Positions 56,293 to 64,000 of a stretch of DNA of 64,000 nucleotides are shown piece by piece. Each line of letters starts with the position of its first letter. Position 1 is the stretch's first letter. The position numbers were made by a program, and so were the translations under genes. The DNA is from Desulfovibrio sp. UCD-KL4C (lineage in GTDB: Bacteria > Desulfobacterota > Desulfovibrionia > Desulfovibrionales > Desulfovibrionaceae), in assembly GCF_006210265.1 (NCBI RefSeq), contig NZ_VCNC01000001.1, positions 382,843-446,842 of the forward strand. Reading direction: 5' to 3'. The notes below the pieces were generated by a model. That model saw only the letters and a program-made list of their open reading frames with translations, was not told the DNA's origin and made no database searches.

Positions 56293-59200
56293 TTAAAATA
56301 TCTTTAACAAAGGGCACTGCGAATTTTGCGGAATGAACTGCTTTATTTCCGGCTTTTCGGAGCAAAGATCCTTCATGTCGCTAAGTAGATAGGCCGTAGG
56401 AGATTTAAGTAACTTTGGGTTTATTTTTAACGGTTTGCAGAAGACTTCTCCCCAATTGGTATTATATACGAGGCATATTCTTTCAATCTTATTTGTCTCT
56501 CTGGGAACAGATAAATTGACAATGAAAAAAGCTCTTAAAATGCGCTCAGGCTTTAAGGTTTCCTCAATAGGTGTATCAAAGACTGTTTTTGGCGGGAAAA
56601 ATTTTTTCAGCTCTCTAAATAGATTGCGTATATCACGGTCTCTTACCGGTGATGCGCTAAGGTCCATTTTAATTTTTATACTGCTGTCGTACAATTTATT
56701 AAGCACAAGCCAAACAAGCATCGGTGCAAGAGTCTGGGCTGATTTAATTTCTGTGATAACATTTCTTGAACCAGATTCATCAAGATATTCACCGTTCAAT
56801 ACCCACTTTTTAGGTGTTGGGCGGGATACAAAAATTTTGTTAAAGAAGTGTGTCTTAGGCCCCGGCAGACAAAGTCTGGTTACTTTAAATTGACGTTTTG
56901 TATAGTTTGCCGCAATCTTACGTCCAAGTTTTGTAAGATCGTCAGGGGAAATGGAAACTCCGGAAAAACGATCCTGTTCCTCTCCTATTTTTTTATACGT
57001 ATTAAGCATGAAAAGGTTTATCTGTTCGCCAAGATTAAGCACTGATTTGAAATCTGTAAGGTTTACATCAGCTTGTTTGCCAGATTCTGTACTTTGTTTC
57101 GAAATATTCGCCGAAAATTCATTGAGTTCTTTTTCTTCCGTACGCTCAGGAATTTTATTTGTAGTATTCCCTTCAAGCATTCCGCATTTTAGCCGTAAAG
57201 CCATTCCGGTAAGCCATGCATCTTTAAATTTGCTTTGCTTGTGGTAAAAAGAAGCAAGCTCTTGGTACATAAGCATATAGGGATCGACATGGAGTAAATC
57301 ACGTCGCCCCTCAAGAATGTTCTTTTTGATGGTTTCACACAGCAGAGGAGCTTTTGTACCTGAAGTATACCGTTCAAGCAGGCCAAATTTCATAATAGAT
57401 TTGAAAGGACTTTTGACTCCTTTAACAATTTGCCAGAGCGATGCTCCAAAAAATTCTTCATCAGGAATATGCGGGACATTGCCTAGATCTACAGCAAAGT
57501 TTTGACCTTTAAAAGCTGTAACCCTTTTCTTTGCAGTCTGGTAAATTTTGTCGCTTGCATTCGCGGTAGTGAACCACCAAAGTGGAGGTTTGCCTGCGAT
57601 AAGAAGGGCAGATCGATAAAATTCTTCTTTGAGAATGGCCCCTTGTGCAGAACCAGAGCTTTCAGCATCACTTATTCCAAAGTTGTTATTTTGCACGTCC
57701 TGTACATCCATCAGAAAAAAATGAACTTCTACCGAGAATTTTTTCATAGCCCATTCTTCGATCAGGGTGAGCTTGTTTTGTAAGAGATCTCTACTTGCAA
57801 CTGAACTGAGCGAAAAGTCGCAGCATACCCAGCAGTCAAGATCAGATGCAGGTGTTTGTGCAATTGTCCCTACGCTTCCTATTGTAAGTATTGTCTGAAT
57901 AGGAATAAATCCTTCAGATGGGGCTGCCTGTTCAAGTTTTGGGAAAAGTTCTTCCAGAATAGCCGTTGCTTCAGGCGACAGAGTGTATCCGGCAATTTGG
58001 GTCGGGACCGGATTAGAAGTTAATTTTAGCCATTTTTCAAATTTGTCTGTATGGATAAGTGCAGGCAGTATTTTGAAGAAAATTTTTGCTTTAGCATCTA
58101 ATTTTTCTTGAGCCCAATTTGTACGCCGTTCATTGTTTTCTGCAAATTTTTCGTAGTTGCGGTTGATGTCTTTTATCGCGAACCATCTTTTTATTGCTTT
58201 ATAAATGAGTTCGCGTGAAGGGGCATCAAATCGGCTTAATCCTAACGGTTTTTTCTTAAGTCGTTCTCTTTCTGCTAAACGGTCGTTAAGTGTTTTTCTC
58301 ATTGCAGTCAGCAGAGCTGAAACATCTGTAGATACATTAACAGCCTGACATTTTTCCGTTGAACAATTTACTAATGAAATATTGCTTACTTCAGTGTTGT
58401 TGAAGAGAGTCTTTTTAAAGTCGGAGTTTTTAAAGGACACGCCATGTATTGCTCCCCGGAAAAAAACAGCTTTTCGAAAATCAGAAATATTAAAAATACA
58501 TGATTTTATCAGTGTCCTGAAGAAATTAGCTCCAGCTAGAGTTGTGGCTGAAAATTTACTACGGTTGACTGAACACAAGAAAAAAATTGCAGCATCGAAA
58601 TGTGTTGCTACGCTTGTACACTTTATGATTGAAGTGTCATAAAGCATGGTGTTGCTGAATGAGCATCCAGAAAATGTGCAGTTTGTAAATGTACATTCTT
58701 TCAGTATTGTATTTGAAAAAGATGTTGATTCAAATTTACATCCGATAAATTTACATTTTTCCATGGTGGAAGCGTTGAAATCGGAAGCATTGAAGGTGCA
58801 AAGTTGAAACGTTATCTCTCTTGCTAGACTTCTTACTCGGTTAAGTTTGTGGATTCGTTGGTTTGAAATCTGAGCATCTGAATAAATATCTGGTAAAGAA
58901 TCAGACTCTTCCATTTCTTTGCCGAAAATTCTTTTAAATCCTTGCGTAATCTGCTTTTTTTCAATGTTTAATACAATTGGCGCGCCTGTTTGAATAAATT
59001 CTATTCCTGCAACATCTCTCCCTGAAGGTGACGGAGGCTTCGGCGGCGTGGCAGGTGTATCTAATCTAATTGAATCTGCAATCAGTTCACTTAGTTCTTT
59101 ATCGGGTTTGCTGCGGGAATTTTTCCGCATTGCCGAGATATTTTGTGCGAAACAGTGCGGGTCTTCTTCGCATAGAGTAGAAAATAATGCTGAAATTACT

Positions 59201-60204
59201 GGCGTATGAAAACGTGGCGAAATTTTAGCCATGAATTTTGTAAAATTATCGCTGTTCAGTCTGGGAAGTCTATTAATAATCTCAGCTCTTATTTTGGGAG
59301 CTTGATTGAAAAGTCCGGCGAAAGCTGCACCGCTTTTTTGCTTCCCGAATTTAGCTATAATATCCATGGCGGCTTTGCCTAGAGATTGTGTAGGGGATTC
59401 AGCAAGCGGAATAATTTCTTTTAAAAGTGGCTGGTCGATTGATTCTGCAAGTTTGCTTATAGCGTAAAGAATTTTTTCCATGACCAGCGGGTCCATGGAT
59501 TTGAGATGCAGAGCCACATCTGTAACAAGTTCAGTGTCTGGGTAGGATGGGATTGTTTCTGAAAAATAGCTTATTTTTTCAAGAGATTCAGGGTTGATAA
59601 ATTCGTTGCGACATTTGGCTCCATAGTTTCCTGTCATGATCTTTTCCAAAGTGAAAAAGGTCATCTGTCCTTTTTTTGTCCCATTTTCTTTGAATAAAGA
59701 AATCGCTTCTTCCGGTTCAAATTCAGAAACTTTTGAGATGATGCTGCGGGCAAAGTTTTCCCGCTCGTGGTGCAGTTCTTGCCTTAGAGCAATCATTCTG
59801 TCGGCAATGGCAATATGCGATGATCGAGTTTGCTGATTAAACCATTCTTTGACTTTTGAAAGAGGCATCAGTTTATTAGAAAGTATCTGAGCGGCAAGAG
59901 TGTGCCCAAAAAGTTCCAGATTGGAGAGAGTATCGAGCGAGATGAATACGGCAGAATCGTCTGATTTATTTGCAGAAGGCGTAGCTGGCGTTGAGGTTGC
60001 TTCAGTTTCTAATGATTTGAGGGCAAGACCGTAAAAAAGTACCGCAAATTTAGCGTCTTGCTTAGGATCAAGACTTGTTGGCGGGTATGGGAATATTGAT
60101 TCAACTTTGGCCCGCAGATCATAGAGTTGTCTGTCTTCAAGCGGGTAAAGATTGAAGCGTCGTAATTCTCTTAGTAGATTCTCACTTTTTACCGGTTCAG
60201 CCAT
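56293..60204 (-). CDS. Class I adenylate cyclase with HEAT-like and pentapeptide-repeat regions
   Basis: Predicted to make cyclic AMP. Of 1303 residues, about 660-960 resemble the catalytic half of enterobacterial CyaA: the nucleotidyltransferase site G776-S777 ... D788-L-D790 (IGSVGTIAQT, ASDLDCWVC), then EEWAMKKFSVEVHFFLMD near 816-833 and LKEEFYRSALLIAGKPPLWW near 858-877. Upstream lie a helical, HEAT-like region (about 100-380), a Pro-rich stretch (382-394), and pentapeptide repeats of the A(D/N)LXX class, degenerate, at about 465-615 (CKFIGCKFESTSFSNTILKE and similar). The C-terminal 340 residues are unassigned. CyaA of E. coli is 848 residues and has no such repeats. No ribosome binding site is visible before ATG 60204. 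Confidence 0.82.
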   Translation of the reverse strand: MAEPVKSENLLRELRRFNLYPLEDRQLYDLRAKVESIFPYPPTSLDPKQDAKFAVLFYGLALKSLETEATSTPATPSANKSDDSAVFISLDTLSNLELFGHTLAAQILSNKLMPLSKVKEWFNQQTRSSHIAIADRMIALRQELHHERENFARSIISKVSEFEPEEAISLFKENGTKKGQMTFFTLEKIMTGNYGAKCRNEFINPESLEKISYFSETIPSYPDTELVTDVALHLKSMDPLVMEKILYAISKLAESIDQPLLKEIIPLAESPTQSLGKAAMDIIAKFGKQKSGAAFAGLFNQAPKIRAEIINRLPRLNSDNFTKFMAKISPRFHTPVISALFSTLCEEDPHCFAQNISAMRKNSRSKPDKELSELIADSIRLDTPATPPKPPSPSGRDVAGIEFIQTGAPIVLNIEKKQITQGFKRIFGKEMEESDSLPDIYSDAQISNQRIHKLNRVRSLAREITFQLCTFNASDFNASTMEKCKFIGCKFESTSFSNTILKECTFTNCTFSGCSFSNTMLYDTSIIKCTSVATHFDAAIFFLCSVNRSKFSATTLAGANFFRTLIKSCIFNISDFRKAVFFRGAIHGVSFKNSDFKKTLFNNTEVSNISLVNCSTEKCQAVNVSTDVSALLTAMRKTLNDRLAERERLKKKPLGLSRFDAPSRELIYKAIKRWFAIKDINRNYEKFAENNERRTNWAQEKLDAKAKIFFKILPALIHTDKFEKWLKLTSNPVPTQIAGYTLSPEATAILEELFPKLEQAAPSEGFIPIQTILTIGSVGTIAQTPASDLDCWVCCDFSLSSVASRDLLQNKLTLIEEWAMKKFSVEVHFFLMDVQDVQNNNFGISDAESSGSAQGAILKEEFYRSALLIAGKPPLWWFTTANASDKIYQTAKKRVTAFKGQNFAVDLGNVPHIPDEEFFGASLWQIVKGVKSPFKSIMKFGLLERYTSGTKAPLLCETIKKNILEGRRDLLHVDPYMLMYQELASFYHKQSKFKDAWLTGMALRLKCGMLEGNTTNKIPERTEEKELNEFSANISKQSTESGKQADVNLTDFKSVLNLGEQINLFMLNTYKKIGEEQDRFSGVSISPDDLTKLGRKIAANYTKRQFKVTRLCLPGPKTHFFNKIFVSRPTPKKWVLNGEYLDESGSRNVITEIKSAQTLAPMLVWLVLNKLYDSSIKIKMDLSASPVRDRDIRNLFRELKKFFPPKTVFDTPIEETLKPERILRAFFIVNLSVPRETNKIERICLVYNTNWGEVFCKPLKINPKLLKSPTAYLLSDMKDLCSEKPEIKQFIPQNSQCPLLKIF

Positions 60205-60217
60205 AAGTTTTCATAAT

Positions 60218-60248
60218 CACGGAACCCTGAGTTCTTCAGGATTCCGTG
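60218..60248 (-). repeat. Hairpin just upstream of the adenylate cyclase start
   Basis: CACGGAA (60218-60224) pairs with TTCCGTG (60242-60248) and CCTGA (60226-60230) with TCAGG (60236-60240), one mismatch in between, loop GTTCT. The stem ends 13 bases before ATG 60204, on the side where a ribosome binding site would be expected, and no T-run follows. It may be a translational control element or the end of an rlmD transcript. Confidence 0.6.
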
Positions 60249-60317
60249 AGGATATATTTATCGTTATAAAAGAATGGAAGTAGCCCCCGTTACCCTTTGC
60301 CATCTTTTTGAATTGTG

Positions 60318-61721
60318 TCAGCTTTTACTGTGTCTAGTCAACAAAGCAATACATTCGATATGTGCAGTATGCGGGAACATATCTACGGAGCTGAACTTCT
60401 TAAGTGTGTATTTTTCTTCCAGTCTTTCTGCATCACGTGCAAGAGTTGACGGGTTGCAGGATATATAAACAATTTTTTCAGGAGCCAAAGAAAGTATCCG
60501 CTCAAGAGTAGGTGCCGGAACTCCGCTTCTTGGAGGGTCTAGTACAATTATATCCGGTTTCGGCAGTTCTGCAGGAACTCCGTCTTCATTGGACAGATTG
60601 GCAGTGATGTACTGGCTGTTTTCAATCCCGTTCAGCTTGGCATTTTCGCGCGCAGAGAGAACAGTTTCCTTGGAGATTTCGAACCCGACAACTTTTTTTA
60701 CACTGCTCGCCATAAACATGCCTATGCCGCCTGATCCGCAGAACAGGTCATAAACAATGTCGCTTGCTTTAGGCGATGCAATGTCCAGACATCTTTGGAA
60801 GAGAACTTCTGCTCCGGATGAGTTGGTTTGGAAAAATGCGTTCGGACTGATTTTATAACTGACAGATCCGCCGTCTGATTTTTTCAAAGTTTCAGTGATG
60901 AACGGTTCTCCTGTTATGGAAATAAGGCGTTCACCGGAGGCTATATCCGGTCTGCCTATGCGGGTTGAGTGCGCAAAAGTTTTGAGATTTGGAATCTTGG
61001 CAAACAGAAGTTCTTCAAGTCCTTTGATGGCACTGTGAGTTTTTGATGGCGCTGTGATCACATGAATCATTATTTTCCCGCTTTCGTGTGAAACTCGGAC
61101 AACAAGTTTGCGCCAATACCCACCTTTGCCATGTCTGTATGTTCCAAACTTGCTTTTGGCGCAGTATTCCTCAGCTAACGCTGAAATGTTCCGGCATGAT
61201 TCAGGTAATAGGGGACAGGAACTTACGCTGATAACTTCTGTTTCTGAACCGCGTTTTTTAAATCCTATAGAGAGTTCTTCTCCATATCCCTGAAAAGAAA
61301 AATCCATTCTGTTGCGGTAGCCTCTCTGAAGAGGAGAACCGATGGTTTCTTGCCCCATTCCTTCAGTCTCTTTGGCTATTTTGCCTATTCTAGCCAGAGT
61401 TTCACTGACTTGGCGCCCTTTCCAGCAAATTTGTGAACCGTAAGCAATGTCCTGATGTAGACACCCGCCGCAGGTGCCGAAGTGTTCACAAAATGGGGCT
61501 GCTTCTTCTTTTGAGTGGGTTATGATGTCAAGACGTTTTGCGAAGGCAAATCTTTTTTTGAGCTTAGTAATTTCACAGCTGATTACCTGTCCGGGCACTG
61601 CGTTATCAACAAAAATAGTCAATCCTTCATGACGGGCAATGCCCTGTCCTCCGAAAGCTAAAGACTCAATCTCAATTTCTATAGTACTGCCCTTAGCAAG
61701 GGCATTGTTTTCATTAGTCAT
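60318..61721 (-). CDS. rlmD: 23S rRNA (uracil-C5)-methyltransferase, RlmD/RumA family
   Basis: SAM-dependent enzyme that methylates uracil C5 in 23S rRNA (U1939 in E. coli). The 467 residues have a TRAM-like N-terminal domain (GSTIEIEIESLAFGGQGIAR near 11-30), a [4Fe-4S] cluster motif with Cys78, Cys84 and Cys87 (EHFGTCGGCLHQD), the SAM site VYDLFCGSGGIGMF near 315 and the catalytic Cys in YISCNPSTLARD near 425. AGGAG precedes ATG 61721. The exact target base cannot be told from sequence. The plus-strand gene begins 38 bases away. Confidence 0.92.
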   Translation of the reverse strand: MTNENNALAKGSTIEIEIESLAFGGQGIARHEGLTIFVDNAVPGQVISCEITKLKKRFAFAKRLDIITHSKEEAAPFCEHFGTCGGCLHQDIAYGSQICWKGRQVSETLARIGKIAKETEGMGQETIGSPLQRGYRNRMDFSFQGYGEELSIGFKKRGSETEVISVSSCPLLPESCRNISALAEEYCAKSKFGTYRHGKGGYWRKLVVRVSHESGKIMIHVITAPSKTHSAIKGLEELLFAKIPNLKTFAHSTRIGRPDIASGERLISITGEPFITETLKKSDGGSVSYKISPNAFFQTNSSGAEVLFQRCLDIASPKASDIVYDLFCGSGGIGMFMASSVKKVVGFEISKETVLSARENAKLNGIENSQYITANLSNEDGVPAELPKPDIIVLDPPRSGVPAPTLERILSLAPEKIVYISCNPSTLARDAERLEEKYTLKKFSSVDMFPHTAHIECIALLTRHSKS

Positions 61722-61759
61722 ATTTGACAGTTCTCCTTGAGCCGCTGTATCTTTGGCTC

Positions 61760-62068
61760 ATGATTGATAAAACAACCGCTCTTTCGTCGGTGCTGCGGAA
61801 GTTAAAAACGCTTCCTGTAGGGCACTGCATAGACCTGAGAACATACAAACGCAACCGTTCTCTGCTGATTCTACACTATCAGAATGAGAAGTTCATTATA
61901 TATGAAGAAGGTTATGAGTCGATTGAACATACAGTAAAGTTGAAAGAAATGCGCAAGGCCTTGAAAAATCTCTTTAAGATTGAATTTCCACGCAGTAATA
62001 AAATTAGAATGTATGAACTTGGTGAATATAATGATTCTATGCGTGAACGGGCTCTTAAGAAGTTATGA
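61760..62068 (+). CDS. Small conserved-looking protein of unknown function
   Basis: 102 residues from ATG 61760, strongly charged and probably soluble: MIDKTTALSSVLRKLKTLPV, then RTYKRNRSLLILHYQNEKF and a Lys/Arg-rich C-terminus (MRERALKKL). I do not recognise a family. The composition (regular spacing of hydrophobic residues, no low complexity) suggests a real protein, but no good ribosome binding site precedes the ATG; a TTG at 61724 would add 12 residues. It lies divergent from rlmD and 92 bases before the rlpA-like gene. Confidence 0.6.
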   Translation: MIDKTTALSSVLRKLKTLPVGHCIDLRTYKRNRSLLILHYQNEKFIIYEEGYESIEHTVKLKEMRKALKNLFKIEFPRSNKIRMYELGEYNDSMRERALKKL

Positions 62069-62160
62069 ATTATTGATCTTTACTTGCAAAAAAAGCATAT
62101 TCTGAATAGAGGAACAGAGTTTCAGTTAGTTTTTTATATATCATACGGCAGGAGATTTTT

Positions 62161-62889
62161 ATGTTTAAAAGAACGTTTCTAATGATGTTGGTGTTCGTAA
62201 TTTCTGTAAGTTTTGCTTACGCAGAAGAACCTGCTGAAAATAGTACTGAAATAAATGCAACAGCGACTGTAAGTAATGATTTATCTGTCCAAGTTGTTCC
62301 TGCAGATTATAAGGAAGAGGGAGTTGCTTCATGGTATGGTGAGGAATTTCAAGGTAAAGTAACGGCAAGCGGTGAACCGTATGATATGGATAAGCAGACA
62401 GCAGCGCATAACTATCTTCCGCTTGGCGTAAAAGTTACTGTAACTAATTTAGATTCCGGAAAAAGTGCAGTTGTCACAATAAATGATAGAGGACCGTTTG
62501 TGCCTGACCGTATAATCGATCTTTCCCGCGCAGCCGCAGATAAACTGGGTTTTACTGATGTAGGTAAAGCTAATGTCCGTATTGAAGCTTACCGTCCTCA
62601 AGAGAAGAAAGAAGTTGTAGCAAAACCAGCTGAGCATAAACTTTACGGGGCATTTTATATTCAGGTCGGGGCGTACAAAGTTAAAGACAATGCTGACAGG
62701 CTTATTGAACGCCTTGAAAAAATCGGGTTCCATAATGCCAGAATTGTACGTGTTGTGACTGACAGTGCCCAAATCTTCAAGGTTCAGCTTGGAATGTATA
62801 AATCTCTTGCTAGTGCACGCAAGGCCAATCTTAAAATTGGTCCGGGGTTTCCGGGAACTTTCATACTTGCTGATGTAGTGCAGTATTAA
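62161..62889 (+). CDS. rlpA: RlpA-like septal ring protein with SPOR domain
   Basis: Exported protein of 242 residues, likely a lytic transglycosylase or cell-wall-binding protein at the septum. A signal peptide (1-21, ending FAYA) lacks a lipobox Cys, so unlike E. coli RlpA this is not predicted to be a lipoprotein. The double-psi barrel (about 53-143) has GVASWYGEEFQGKVTASGE, TAAHNYLPLGV and INDRGPFVPDRIIDLS, including the conserved His and Asp of RlpA. A SPOR domain that binds denuded glycan follows at about 164-240 (FYIQVGAYKVKDNADRLIERL). AGGAGA precedes ATG 62161. Confidence 0.92.
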   Translation: MFKRTFLMMLVFVISVSFAYAEEPAENSTEINATATVSNDLSVQVVPADYKEEGVASWYGEEFQGKVTASGEPYDMDKQTAAHNYLPLGVKVTVTNLDSGKSAVVTINDRGPFVPDRIIDLSRAAADKLGFTDVGKANVRIEAYRPQEKKEVVAKPAEHKLYGAFYIQVGAYKVKDNADRLIERLEKIGFHNARIVRVVTDSAQIFKVQLGMYKSLASARKANLKIGPGFPGTFILADVVQY

Positions 62890-62916
62890 AATTAAAAAAT
62901 TCAGATTAACAGTTAA

Positions 62917-62956
62917 AAAAATCCCGCGCTCGAAATTTTCGAACGCGGGATTTTTT
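62917..62956. terminator. Bidirectional terminator between rlpA and fxsA
   Basis: Stem ATCCCGCG (62921-62928) with CGCGGGAT (62944-62951), enlarged by inner pairing TCGAAA/TTTTCGA, with A-run before and T-run after. It serves both convergent genes. Confidence 0.93.
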
Positions 62957-62966
62957 GGTCAATTTT

Positions 62967-63467
62967 TTATTGAAGCGGTCCGTCTTTATCGTCAGGATTA
63001 TGAGCTTCGATATCAATTACATTTTCGATTTTATGTGAGCGTGGCTCCGGGTTGGACCAGGCTTTGAATTCTGTGTGTTGGTAAGCCATGTGCACATTCG
63101 GACTTTTTTTCCAGTTTGCCATTTTAATACGCAACCAGCGTTTGAAGTATCCGCGTGTGAGTGGGAAGAGCAGAAGCAGGCCGAGTGTGTCCGTTATGAA
63201 TCCGGGAGTGAGCAGGGTTAGTCCTGCTGCAAAAATGATAACTGCATCAAGAATTTCCTCGGCAGGCATTATGCCTTGATCCATGTTCTCGCGAACCTTC
63301 TGCATTGCAGCCATTCCCTGTGAACGGGCAAGAACTGCTCCGATAAAGGCTGTAAGCAAAACCAGTATAACTGTGTTAAGCGTGCCTATTTGCCCGCCAA
63401 TCTTAACAAGAAGATATAAATCAAATATAGGAACAAGAACAAAGGCTAAAAAAAGTTTGCCAAGCAT
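62967..63467 (-). CDS. fxsA: FxsA family membrane protein
   Basis: Small inner-membrane protein (166 residues) of the FxsA/YtzA family, named for relief of phage F exclusion when overproduced in E. coli. The first 110 residues carry the family pattern: PIFDLYLLVKIGGQIGTLNT near 14-33, AFIGAVLARSQGMAAMQKV near 41-59 and AGLTLLTPGFITDTLGLLLL near 80-99. A hydrophilic C-terminal tail of about 45 residues follows. The native role is unknown. GGAG precedes ATG 63467. Confidence 0.92.
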   Translation of the reverse strand: MLGKLFLAFVLVPIFDLYLLVKIGGQIGTLNTVILVLLTAFIGAVLARSQGMAAMQKVRENMDQGIMPAEEILDAVIIFAAGLTLLTPGFITDTLGLLLLFPLTRGYFKRWLRIKMANWKKSPNVHMAYQHTEFKAWSNPEPRSHKIENVIDIEAHNPDDKDGPLQ

Positions 63468-63491
63468 TAATTACTCCGTGCTTTAAAAATC

Positions 63492-64000
63492 TTATCCGAT
63501 GCTTTCAAAAATAAGCATTATTCCCATGAAGACAAGCAGAATCATAACCATTCTTTTATATAGTTCGTCGGAGATTTTTCCTGCAAGCGAGTATCCAAGG
63601 TAAACGCCTAGCAGTACAGGAATAAGCGAAGCAAGAAAAAGTTTAAAAACATAAAAAGTAGTTATGCCGCTTATTAAGTGCCCGGCAGCTCCAAAAGTTG
63701 CCGAGGTTATAAAGAATCCGGCAAGAGTTGATTTGAGTTCATCTTTTTCCCAGCCCATAACCGCAGCATAAATAATGACAGGAGGTCCACCGGCACTGAC
63801 TGTTGCGGTGAGAAAGCCAGTTGAGAACCCTCCAAGCAGTCCCCATAAAGGATGTAGTTTTAGAATTACAGGTTTAATAAGCAGGGAATACGCAGCATAC
63901 CCGGCAAGAAGAATACCGAGTAAAAACATAATAATGTTAGAATTTACTTGGTTAACCACAACAGTCCCGAAGATTGCTCCGGGAATACAGCCTATGGTTA
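63492..64000 (-). CDS. TauE/SafE family permease (5' end outside window)
   Basis: Polytopic membrane protein of the TauE/SafE (DUF81) family, predicted to export or import organic sulfur/sulfonate or other anions. The frame is open to the window edge, so about 170 residues are present and the N-terminus is missing; an internal GTG at 63959 is not the true start, because codons for TIGCIPGAIFGTVVV continue upstream. Hydrophobic segments and the Gly/Pro-rich block STGFLTATVSAGGPPVIIY (second half of the duplicated fold) fit the family. Substrate unknown. It lies 24 bases upstream of fxsA in the same direction. Confidence 0.85.
   Translation of the reverse strand, partial: TIGCIPGAIFGTVVVNQVNSNIIMFLLGILLAGYAAYSLLIKPVILKLHPLWGLLGGFSTGFLTATVSAGGPPVIIYAAVMGWEKDELKSTLAGFFITSATFGAAGHLISGITTFYVFKLFLASLIPVLLGVYLGYSLAGKISDELYKRMVMILLVFMGIMLIFESIG

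Overview
This window reads as a stretch of chromosome from a marine, moderately AT-rich Desulfovibrio-type sulfate reducer (Desulfovibrionaceae, Maridesulfovibrio-like). I infer this from gene order and protein style; no rRNA or other formal marker lies in the window. Almost everything is on the minus strand, so transcription runs from high to low coordinates. Only rpmB, an HD-GYP-like gene, a small unknown gene and an rlpA-like gene are on the plus strand. No tRNA, rRNA, CRISPR array, insertion sequence or prophage was seen; this is mostly core genome.

Layout, low to high coordinate: (1) 0-8 kb: lon protease (cut by the window edge), a decayed acylphosphatase gene, radC, then holA, lptE, leuS and nusB. 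(2) 8-12.6 kb: riboflavin genes ribH, ribBA, ribE, ribD, with a dCMP deaminase upstream. (3) 12.7-19.8 kb: glyA and the fatty-acid/phospholipid cluster fabF-acpP-fabG-fabH-plsX-rpmF-yceD, opposite rpmB. (4) 19.8-25.3 kb: a SpoIIAA-like protein, gamma-glutamyltransferase, gltX, an Nfu-type Fe-S carrier and an HDOD signalling protein. (5) 25.4-28.4 kb: a glycine-betaine/proline-type ABC transporter (proX-proW-proV). (6) 29-33.9 kb: a ZraPSR-like envelope-stress module: a sigma-54 response regulator, its histidine kinase, an unusual DUF4405 membrane protein and a ZraP/Spy-like periplasmic protein behind a clear sigma-54 promoter. (7) 33.9-52.8 kb: a radical SAM protein of unknown role and the complete division/cell-wall (dcw) cluster ftsZ-ftsA-ftsQ-murB-murC-murG-ftsW-murD-mraY-murF-murE-ftsI-ftsL-rsmH-mraZ, without ddl. 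(8) 53-60.2 kb: a signalling neighbourhood with an HD-GYP-like protein, a CBS-domain protein, an HD-domain protein and a 1303-residue class I adenylate cyclase carrying HEAT-like and pentapeptide-repeat regions. (9) 60.3-64 kb: rlmD-like rRNA methyltransferase, a small unknown protein, an RlpA/SPOR protein, FxsA and a TauE/SafE permease cut by the window edge.

The genes fall into tightly packed operons with many 1-4 base overlaps in the dcw cluster. Strong intrinsic terminators separate the blocks (after leuS, acpP, gltX, nfu, proX, zraR, zraP and between convergent pairs). The most unusual items are the chimeric adenylate cyclase with a hairpin and no ribosome binding site in front of it, the ZraPSR module with an added DUF4405 protein holding a duplicated C-terminal domain, and the acylphosphatase pseudogene. 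I did not find a clearly undescribed defence or mobile system.
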